Below, in pieces: positions 8,442-16,096 of a stretch of DNA of 16,613 nt. A model generated the notes under the pieces. That model saw only the letters and a program-made list of their open reading frames with translations. It had not been told where the DNA came from and did not search any database. Source of the DNA: Spirogloea muscicola. Its lineage: Eukaryota > Streptophyta > Zygnematophyceae > Spirogloeales > Spirogloeaceae. Every line of letters starts with the position of its first letter. The stretch's first letter is position 1. The stretch lies in contig WELB01000012.1 of NCBI GenBank assembly GCA_009602725.1, positions 1,004,110 to 1,020,722 of the forward strand, written 5' to 3'. The translations under genes were made by a program, and so were the position numbers.

Positions 8442-11400
8442 ATGGAGGTGAACCTCGTCGTTCAACAGCCGCCTGAGCGACAGCCGCCCGAGTTTCTGCT
8501 TGAACGCTTTCAAGCGTCAAGACAAACTTCCACTCTTGTGAGTCGTGGTGGCGGAAGGCTGCGGACAGAGCTAGGGTTGCTTAGTCCATCCGGTCTCCTC
8601 TGAGCGCCGACTGGCTGCCGCCATCATACGGCTTGGAGCTTTCGAACATGTACATGTACGTTTTGCTGGCACCGTCACTTGGTAACCTGTCACGATGCCA
8701 TCTCCAACTTTGAGATGCTAAGATTATCCAGCATGCCTTCTTTGGAGGTCAATCACTCGGTCACTTGGTCGGTTTTCTTTGTATTACAGCAGTCACCAGA
8801 GTCTAACACAAGGCGTACTTCCAGCATGGCACTTGCCAAACAGGGTGCACGATTTGTTCTGGTGTCAGGTTACAGTTACCTGGGATTGAGAGTGAGCTCA
8901 GGCGGCTGCAGGGCGCATAACATTGTTCCTACGTGTATGTCCTTGAGGATGAGCTCTACAAGCTCATCCTCTTTCAGTCTTAGCTGCAAAGGACTGTAGG
9001 GTTAGGTTCAGTATACTGGCAAGTCCTGCAAACAAAAGCAGGCTCGTTTGCATGCAGAGGGAATCAGGGACAACACTTGTGTGCATTGTTCAAGTGTAGG
9101 TTCATTTCGCAGCAGGGCCTGTGTATGAGCCTCATCAACATCTGTGGCTGAACCTGCAGGTGGTGAGGAGCTCTTTGGTCTGGCTGGAGACAGTGGGCGG
9201 AGATGTGCACGAGGTAGAGCAGGATGTCGCCCTCTTGTTGCCGCTGGTACAGAGGGAGGTCACTCACTCAGGCCACGGCGCCTCCGAAGATGCTGCAGTT
9301 GTCCTTCCGAAGCAAGTGACATCTGGGGTGCTGCGACTTATTCTAGAGTTCTGCCGCTTCCACAAGGTGCCTGGCAGATCTGACAAGGTACATCATCCTA
9401 GTTCATCCTCTGTCTGCAAGTACCTCATCATCGTTCAACGTTGGGTGGATGTCTAGCTCCAGGCTTTTCAACTAACCTGACTTCGACATGGCACGTATGT
9501 GGCAGTACTGTCGTTACTTTGTGTAACTATTTTGTGGAGTGGCATTCATAGCAGCATAAAGAGCCTAAAGAACGTACAGGAAGCAACGGTGCGCCAATTG
9601 GTATGGTTCTGCTTGGATGTTAACAGGAGCGGAAGCTTTTCGATGAGAAGTTCATCAGGCTGGATACAAGGAAGCTCTGCGAGCTCACGTCTGCTGCCGA
9701 CAGCTTGGACATGAAGCCGCTCGTAGATCTCACCAGCCGAGCTCTTGCTCGCATGATTGAGGGCAAGACGCCGGAGGAGATCAGGGAGACCTTCCATTTG
9801 CCAGATGACCTGACCGAGGTGAGGCTACCTGGTAAAATAGCCTCTCACAAGAATGTCACGAGGTAAGGTGCTGAAGTGCAATTCAGCACCTTTTTGGCAT
9901 CCTCACTGCAGCTGGACACTGATAGCAGTAGGAAGGAGGAGATCAGAAGTAGGCGCAGTGCAGCATTAGTAGCTGCTGTCAACCCAACTTTGACATTGAG
10001 ACAGCATTCTGTAGTGTCTGAGCTCCTAGTTCCATACTGACAAGTCTAAGACAAGTAATGGTCGACTAGCGCTCCAGTTGTGCAAAACGATCCTGATCGC
10101 AGTTGGATTGAAGACATTGCCAGGAGGAAAAGCTGGAGCCTGTTAAGAATGCCACAGATGACCCTCGGATCAGGCTTCTCAATCGACTGTATGCAAGAAA
10201 GCGTAAAGAGCTCCAGCAGAAGAAGCACTTGAAGGTTTTCTGAGTCTCACACTTCCCCAGCGACAGCTCATTGTCTGCTATTAGTAACGCGGAAGAGGTG
10301 TTCAACTGCTCCCAGGCAGATGCTGTGCTGCTGTTGAGAAAAATTGGGAATCTGTGATGGCGTTGATGACCACGTGGGCCTGCAAAGTCATGCAGACATT
10401 TACAGAGGTACATCTTTTGGCTTCGCAGACTTCGTTAATGGAGTTGGAGGACAAACCTTGTGATGAGCGCTCAGTAGATGACCTTCTTTCCTTCATTGAC
10501 GGGAATAGAGCAGGTACAGTTGTTGTTGTCCCCCAATGTCCACTCCTCCCTTGGAGTGGCTGCGCAAGCTCTCTCTACCATCTCAGCTGATCTTCAGCAT
10601 ACTTGGAGCACTTAGTCTTGCACTGGCTTCAGCGTTTCCTTCACAATAATTAACCTGTGTCAGTCATGCACATGATGTTGCAGATGAGAAGACAACAGGC
10701 AGCAGAGCGAAGAAAAAGAAGAACAGGAGGAGAAAGGAGTTGCGTGGCGACATTCCCTTGCAAGCCTCAATTGAAGAAATGGTGGGGAAAGATCAGGGCT
10801 TAGGCAGAGAGCATGCATGCTGTCAGATTGGGGGCGTTCCTGAAGGACGCGTCACTTGCATTCTTTGGTGGGTGTCATTGGTGCATGTCAGGCCAGAAAA
10901 ACACCACTTGATTGTCGTGTGTGAGCGTATCAGGCCACTCTGTCTCAGGGTGGAGCACTGAAGGAGTCAATGAGGCAAGAGATTGAGGCGCATGTCCAGG
11001 GGGAGGCTGGCCAGAAGCCACAGCGGACAAAGGCTGCAAAGGTGTGCATGGTCTAGCTCTGCATCAATCTAGACATGAGCAATGCCTGAGAAGGTGCATG
11101 CTTTCGGTGTATAGCTTCGAGCTGCTGCTTAGGCAAATTGGAGTGACCAGTAGTTTTGAGATTTACTTAGCTCTTCGGTTCTTGCTTGCAGGCTTTGAAA
11201 AGCAAGGGTGTCACCAGGGTTAGCAAAGGCAAGACATTCAAGGAGGCAGCGTCTTCAAGAGGCGATCTCATATTTGATGAAGAGGATTTTGATGACGATG
11301 ATGGCCTTGATCCCTTGGAGAAGGAGCGATTGGACAGGTGTGCTGCTTCTGTGCTTCTGTGCTGATCCAAGCGCTTGTACAAGGCCACTAGGCCTTGTAT

Positions 11401-12569
11401 CAAGGCGTAGCGTAGCAGCATCAAGGCGTAGCGTAGCAGCATGCTTCAGGAGCTATGCTACTGCAAGAGGGGCTAAGAAGTATTGCAGCAAGCTTTGCTT
11501 CCGCAGTTTGGAGGCTCTTTTGCTCTCAGCTGTTTGGGCTGATTTATGCAACCATCGTTTGTTTCTCAGCTAGCCGTGCTAATCCAACCATGCCTCACAT
11601 GTATGCTGCAGAGAAATAGAGGACTTTGCAAGGAGGCTGAATTCGGATTGGCCAGACCGGATGCAAGAAATACTGGCTCTCGCGTCCTCAAGCATGGTCT
11701 CCGATGACGAGTCGCTTGCCAACTCGCCATCAGAACAGCCAGAGCTGCAGGTGGTGGACCAGGCAGGCCACCACGAGCAACTGGGCATGGCCGCAGAGAG
11801 GCTGAAGGAGCTCGGCAACAGCAGCGATGTTGACCATGCTCTGCAATTGACCAGCACTGGCAGCACTTGGAGCCAGGAAGGTGAGCCCTTGCGTTTCCAG
11901 GGCCGAGTAGCCCAGGCTGCAATAAGTGAGGCGTTGCCCGTGGGCAAATTCCAGGAGCTCATGGAGGAGGCCGCAATGTCTCCTGTGAAAGCCCTATACA
12001 AACTCCCAGCAAAGGAGGAAGCCAGAGAGGCACACGGCGAGGCTGTTGCGAACAAGCCAGGCGTCGCCGAGCTGGAGTGGAAGCTCGGCAATGCTGCTCT
12101 ACTGGCTCCCGGGGATGGAGTGCTTGAAGATACGGCTGCACATGAGGCAGCCACATCGAGCACCAGTGGCATATCGCAGGCCGCAGAGACGGCAGAGGTG
12201 GCCCCTCCGTCAACGCCGCCCCCTGCACTGCTGGAATCTCCTGGCCGTGACGCCAGTGCTGAGCTCCAGCGGTCGCCCGCTTCGGGCGTCCTTCTGTCTG
12301 ACGCCGCGCAGGTGGCCAGCGCACTGAGACGCTTCGTCCGGCTTGTGGGCCTGGACGATCAGATAGAGATCAGGTTGAAGGGGGCTTCATCGCAAGCTGC
12401 CATAGACGAGCGGAATACCAGTAGTGACTGGTCCGCAGGTACTAGGAATCTAGGATCAGTGGGGCTAGAAGAGCATAGATATCGATCACCCCCGCAGCCT
12501 GGCTTTAGGCCCACACCCCACAAATTGCCACACACTGCAGCGTCAGAGGCAGTCCCTTACGAACGGTGA
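8442..12569 (+). CDS. SKP1-like protein, plant ASK20/ASK21 subtype, with long C-terminal extension (9 exons)
   Basis: Exons: 8442-8447, 9160-9387, 9627-9818, 10124-10234, 10429-10513, 10684-10781, 10949-11041, 11192-11337, 11612-12569; all phases fit, giving about 638 residues. Seen: SLVWLETVGGDVHEVEQDVALL and FCRFHKVPGRSDK (BTB/POZ-like SKP1 fold); then CELTSAADSLDMKPLVDLTS, MIEGKTPEEIRETFHLPDDLTE (SKP1 dimerisation/F-box-binding part, to about 142). Next come DDPRIRLLNRLYARKRKEL, CDERSVDDLLSFIDG (190-204), a basic AKKKKNRRRK stretch (216-225), an acidic stretch and EIEDFARRLNSDW (321-333). The parts after residue 142 mark the plant ASK20/21 subtype, not plain SKP1. Classic SKP1 links F-box proteins to cullin-1 in SCF ubiquitin ligases; the role of this subtype is less clear. 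The basic run suggests nuclear localisation. Arabidopsis ASK21 is about 350 residues, so the Ala/Glu/Ser-rich tail (334-638) is extra. The ATG at 8442 (ME, donor GTGAAC) is the least certain point; the donor after 10234 (GTTTTC) is weak. Confidence 0.9.
8945..8971. repeat. Perfect 11-bp inverted repeat, 5-nt loop
   Basis: GAGGATGAGCT (8945-8955) pairs with AGCTCATCCTC (8961-8971) around the loop CTACA. It lies in the first intron of the SKP1-like gene (8448-9159). No function is known. Confidence 0.85.
9865..9895. repeat. Perfect 11-bp hairpin followed by a T run, in an intron
   Basis: AAGGTGCTGAA (9865-9875) and TTCAGCACCTT (9882-9892) form a stem with loop GTGCAA, continuing into a run of five T (9891-9895). 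It has the shape of a bacterial intrinsic terminator but sits in the SKP1-like intron 9819-10123, in a clearly eukaryotic gene, so a terminator role is not proposed. Confidence 0.85.
11378..11440. repeat. 9-bp hairpin next to a perfect 21-bp tandem duplication
   Basis: TACAAGGCC (11378-11386) pairs with GGCCTTGTA (11391-11399) around loop ACTA. The next bases are ATCAAGGCGTAGCGTAGCAGC twice in tandem (11399-11419, 11420-11440), identical. The cluster lies in the SKP1-like intron 11338-11611. Confidence 0.9.
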
Positions 12570-12784
12570 CAAGTTGGTGACGACATCAGAAATCTCGTTC
12601 ATCGAAGGAGCACACAAGGTCAAGGTGTCCTAGGAAGCCATTGTTGAGGGAGAGTATGTGACAACTGTCGACATCTGCTTGTGCAAAGGTAGCTACTCGT
12701 AAGAGGTCTGACTGTGAGCTGTCAGCTTTCGTCTTGCAACAGGGAGGTTCAGATGGCTGTGTACAGCTTTGAACAGGAAGTCAA
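12570..12784. other. Short interval between the SKP1-like stop and the retrotransposon remnant
   Basis: No TGTAA was seen on the + strand here, so the 3' end of the SKP1-like transcript is unresolved; it may run into or have been cut by the retrotransposon. A + strand frame offset from the SKP1-like frame reads KLVTTSEISFIEGAHKVKVS, a stop, then EAIVEGEYVTTVDICLCKG. This looks coding-like but is broken, and I do not recognise it. Confidence 0.4.
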
Positions 12785-14290
12785 GGGAAGGGAATACTGG
12801 CTGATAATGGCCAGATGTGTCGGTTGATCTTGGATGCGATCCTCCATGATTTGAGTTGCTGGCTAAGTGCACTTACACAGTCACTCCGCAGCATCTTCAG
12901 CTCATGGCCTGTCTGCCTCTCTGCCGTGAGATGGATTTTCTGACACTTAGCCAGCACCTCATAGTTGTGCTCAGAAAATAATATGCCATCGTTGATTTAC
13001 CATCAATGAATGTCAGAATATTGCTACCTTTGAGAGAAGCATCGTCAATTGGTCCACACATGTCACTGTGGACCAACTCCAAACAACTCTTCAGCCCTGG
13101 CTGCGCTTTCCCGTGGGAAGGGTAACCTATGCTGCTTGCCTAAAGCACAAACTTCACAAAAGACATCAGTCTGATGCTTCGGGGATATCTTCCCTCTCAC
13201 CATATCCCATGAGAAAACTTTTTCAGAATTGTTGTATCCAAGATGCCCATATTGGCGATGCCAAAGTTCTCTGCCTCGCCTTGGCACGGAGCCGGTGACA
13301 AAAGCACAGTCTGGTAGCTGCTGTTTAAGTACAGTGCAGCATTGCAAGCGATACATCCTTCCTTGCCTACTGCCAGGAGCTACTGCCATCCCGTGGAGGA
13401 GTCTGATATTGCACATGTGTCTGCGGAAAACCTCACTTCCTTACCAGCGACTTTGCTTTGATGACTGTGAACAGATTGTTCTTCATAGTCGGAACATGGA
13501 GCACATCTTGCAGAACATATGGTACATTTCTACTCTTCCCTTGAGACCGGAATTGACCGTACCTACACCTACAGCATAACTGATTGTTCCCATCTGCATA
13601 GGCGATGGTCAGGGGTGAAGTACGTTTGTAATTGCTGAACCATGTTTGGTGGCAGCAGATATGCTGAGTAGCTTCAACTGGACCCACCACTCTTCACCGT
13701 TTGCAGATTCAGCAGTGTTAGTACTGGAGGCAGCCATGAAAGCTTCCTCTGACGACACCCGCTTAGTTCTCGGGTGAGGGGGTTTTACTTCTGTTTGTTT
13801 CTTCCAGCATGTTTCACAGTGTGTTAGGCTTTTTACAGGAGCTAATGCGAGGCCCTTTGTACTGCTAAAAAGCGCCAAAGCTTCATGAGAGCTATTACTA
13901 GACGCCTTGTCCTGTTGCTTAGTCTCTTCCAGTACAAGTCGGGATATGACTTGTGAGAGAGAAGGGAGCTGGTTCTCTCCCTTCAAGGGAGGTCACTACC
14001 ACTTCGTAGGAGGCAGGCAAGCTAGACAGCAAAAACGAGTCCATGTGCATATCCAACCGGACTGCCTATGACAGCAGATTGATCTCCTGAACTTCTCATA
14101 GCATCTACACATGATGCTATGAGAAGTCTAGGAAGTCGGTGAGGAGGCTCCCTCTGTCATCCTAAGCCCCAGAAGTCTTCTGAAGCGAAACATCTCATTA
14201 GCCGGAGACCTAGGTTGGTAGAGCTTTACAAGCCTGTACCAACAAGCCTTTGAAGTGTCTAACAGCTCAATGTGGTGCAGTTGACTGTGT
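12785..14290 (-). mobile_element. Ty1/copia retrotransposon remnant (gag, protease, pre-integrase, start of integrase)
   Basis: Read on the minus strand from about 14290 downwards. Gag: WYRLVKLYQPRSPANEMF, LRMTEGAS, DMHMDSFLLSSLPASYEVVV, LPSLSQVISRLVLEETK, and a degenerate zinc-knuckle region (HCETCWKKQ, about 13800-13820). Protease region: TQHICCHQTWFSNYKR, IAYADGNNQ, VLQDVLHVPTMKNNLF (about 13680-13440). Pre-integrase zinc domain: LWHRQYGHLGYNNSEKV and CEVCALGKQHRLPF (about 13290-13090). Integrase core start: LVHSDMCGPID, LKGSNILTFIDG, then RQTGHELKMLRSD to about 12885; below that the match fades. Reverse transcriptase, RNase H and recognisable LTRs are absent. The frame is broken many times: near 13984, 13690, 13420, 13083 and 12960, plus an in-frame TAG at about 14070. 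The DSG active-site triplet expected before ATQHIC is destroyed. This is an inactive, old and truncated copy; both ends are approximate. Confidence 0.92.
14091..14127. repeat. Perfect 15-bp palindrome (7-nt loop) inside the gag remnant
   Basis: ACTTCTCATAGCATC (14091-14105) is the exact reverse complement of 14113-14127; the loop is TACACAT. It interrupts copia gag between the TEGAS block and the DMHMDSFLL block, so it looks like an inverted duplication that arose after the element inserted. Confidence 0.92.
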
Positions 14291-14305
14291 TCCAAGTCGA
14301 GCAAT

Positions 14306-14313
14306 TATAAAAA
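14306..14313 (+). promoter_or_regulatory. TATA-like motif (TATAAAAA)
   Basis: TATAAAAA lies about 200 nt upstream of the ATG at 14511, and a CT-rich leader (around 14435-14465) follows. It sits just outside the recognised edge of the retrotransposon remnant. Promoter function is inferred from motif and position only. Confidence 0.35.
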
Positions 14314-14510
14314 TGAATGAAATCAACTGCCCTAGCCTGGCGCACTGCGCGTCTTCTCGCTTTCTTGGGCCGCTCCAGTCCTCTGGCATTCTACGTGTAC
14401 GCGGGCAGACTGCCGCTTCACAAGCACTCCACGCCAGCTCCCCTCTCTCTCTCCACCTTGCTGCTCGGCACCTGCATTGCTGGTCTGCCTGCGAATGCCG
14501 GCCGGCCGCC

Positions 14511-14651
14511 ATGGAGACGGTGGCTGTCGCATGCCTGCTGTTTATGGCTGTCCAGGCAGTGACGGCCATGCGGGCCGCCGGGAGGGCCACTGTCTCAGGC
14601 AATGTCGTCTGTGACAATGACCTGAATGGCGTCGTAGACCTCGGCCCATAA
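14511..14651 (+). CDS. Secreted protein start with SdrD_B-like repeat beginning (short or first exon)
   Basis: The ATG lies in an ideal Kozak context (GCCGCCATGG). It opens a 46-codon frame with a hydrophobic signal peptide (METVAVACLLFMAVQAVTA, probable cleavage after AVTA). Then comes RATVSGNVVCDNDLNGVVD, which looks like the first strand of an SdrD_B/prealbumin-like extracellular domain (family pattern: G-V-hydrophobic-D-N-G-D-G-E). The frame stops at TAA 14649, much too early for a complete domain. Either this is a first exon (a donor such as GTAGAC at 14636 is possible) or the gene is broken. A possible downstream frame at 14712-14828 (LTGVRTSTSAGAGNSFTVHE) could not be joined convincingly. 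Role: secreted or cell-wall protein, inferred. Confidence 0.45.
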   Translation: METVAVACLLFMAVQAVTAMRAAGRATVSGNVVCDNDLNGVVDLGP

Positions 14652-15540
14652 GCATCCACTGCTCTTAGCTTCGTCACTTGATAATGCCATTGCTTTCCTG
14701 TGGGACACAGCTCGGTTCCTCTGCCTCAGACTCGCTTGGCACGGAGGCTGACTGGCGTGCGGACAAGCACAAGCGCCGGGGCTGGCAATTCATTCACTGT
14801 GCATGAACCCTACCGCCAGGGGCGTTGAGGTCATTCTGAAGGTCTGCTTGTAGGACTAGGCTTGGCAAACAGATGGTTACAATGAAACTTAACTGCTACG
14901 GATGTGTGCCTAGGCCCGACACACCTATGCAGGGAGCCCAGGTGGAGCTTATATGCTCTGCTGGTATCGACTTTCCAGGCGAGGTGAACATACTCAGCTG
15001 CAGCATAGGCGACATGCAGCACATGCAACCAGATCTTCAAGCATGAGCCTACTCTTCCACTGAAGGGCGATGGCTGTGCTTGGCCAGCCCAAAAAACAGA
15101 ATGAATAAAATACGAAGGGGCCAGAATAGCGCTAAAGTACACAACGACTCAAGTGGCCACTGTACTCAATAATCCCTGTTGAGCAGTCGCAGGTCTAAGA
15201 AAATAGAAAGTAGCGGGTCCCCTGTCTATAACCAGGACTGCAGCCAAAGCGCGACCGGCACGCAATTGCAGCTTGGAGAAGCCCACAGAAAAGCCGGCGC
15301 ACAGCCAGCTTCGGTGTGTGACCCACCTTGATGAGGGTTGGCGAGTACCGGCTAATCCAGCGGCAGGTCAGTGGTAGTTCGCGGTGGAAGTGACGGTCCA
15401 GGCTAGACTGGTCATTAGGACCAGGGGAGCCAAATGGGCGAGATTGCGTGCTCCAAGAAACAATGTCATTTCTTCGCTTTTTGACCTGACCGAGCATAAG
15501 GGGATGGAGTGTGTGTTAAGAGATGGAGGGCCTGTGTGAT
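14652..15540. other. Stretch without a confident gene
   Basis: No recognised homologue. On the minus strand, 15195-15497 is open for 100 codons and includes FHRELPLTCRWISRYSPTLIK followed by a donor-like GTGGGT (about 15328-15333). TTACA at 14877-14881 would be a minus-strand TGTAA. Together these would suit a minus-strand gene, but no family was recognised. The motif CCAGCCCAAAAAACAGAATG at 15084-15103 recurs in shorter form at 16392. Confidence 0.35.
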
Positions 15541-15615
15541 CAAGTACCAAGGCAAGCACATTGACAAATGTACGTCACCTGCTGCTAAGCTGACCCGCTC
15601 AGTAACCACGAGTCA
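15541..15615 (+). repeat. Inverted repeat, left arm (diverged)
   Basis: This arm is similar to the reverse complement of 15984-16055. The first 21 bases match at 20 positions (CAAGTACCAAGGCAAGCACAT against CAAGTACAAAGGCAAGCACAT). The end matches over TGACCCGC, AGTAACCACG and TCA; the middle is diverged. It reads KYQGKHI then KLTRSVTT in the + frame open 15509-15754. Confidence 0.75.
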
Positions 15616-15913
15616 TAAGGGCGCCGAGGGGCAGGACAGACGCAGTCCAATTGGTCCAGTCTTCTCATTTTCGCCAATTTCAAGACCTAGCGTCGCCGCC
15701 GCGGCGGCCGGCCGCCGCCACTGTACACCAGCGGGCTTCGCGAGTGCGTACTGAGCGGCACAAGATGCGGGCGGCAGGATAGGGAAGGCGCACCGACGCC
15801 AGGTCATGCCATGGCTTGAATCGGGCGGCAGTTGAGCATCTTTTCCTTCCCCGAGGTTCGGCCTCTTTGCAGCGTGCTCAGGCTAATGTTTTGCACCAGA
15901 AGCTGGGCGAGCT

Positions 15914-16096
15914 CTAGTTGGTGGCAGAAGGGCTTCGTTTTTGCCATCTAGTATTCAGGCATCGATTAGCGACTTTTACATTTTGATCCGTGGTTACTAG
16001 GCGGGTCAATCTGCTGTAGTCTATGTAGGTATAGATGTGCTTGCCTTTGTACTTGGCCACTTGGTCTTCGTTTGATCCAAATACGCGCAGTTTCCC
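15914..16096 (-). other. Candidate minus-strand exon overlapping the right inverted-repeat arm
   Basis: After a TCAG acceptor (minus strand, ending at 16097) there are 60 open codons closed by TAG (15914-15916). They read GKLRVFGSNEDQVAKYKGKH, then IYTYIDYSRLTRLVTTDQN. The residue mix looks genuinely protein-coding. I do not recognise the family and found no partner exons, so it may be a gene fragment carried by a repeat. Confidence 0.25.
15984..16055 (-). repeat. Inverted repeat, right arm (diverged)
   Basis: This is the partner of the arm at 15541-15615 in opposite orientation. Both arms encode a similar peptide in the same relative frame: KYKGKHI and RLTRLVTT here, KYQGKHI and KLTRSVTT in the left arm. 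The arms are separated by about 370 bp, which includes a GCC/GGC-rich patch at 15690-15720. No terminal target duplication was identified. Confidence 0.75.

Noticed and set aside
8789-8844. Possible first exon of the SKP1-like gene reading to MALAKQ
   Set aside because: A good acceptor precedes it, but its ATG frame ends one base out of phase with the exon at 9160.
9144-9383. + strand frame starting MAEPAGGEEL
   Set aside because: It overlaps the SKP1 BTB exon in a different frame; the homologous frame is the one reading SLVWLETVGGDVHEVEQ.
9865-9895. Bacterial intrinsic terminator
   Set aside because: The surrounding gene is clearly eukaryotic and the hairpin is inside an intron.
11579-12172. 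Minus-strand frame of 197 codons opposite the SKP1-like tail
   Set aside because: Ser/Ala/Leu-rich antisense shadow of a long GC-rich exon; the + strand frame is anchored to the SKP1-like homology.
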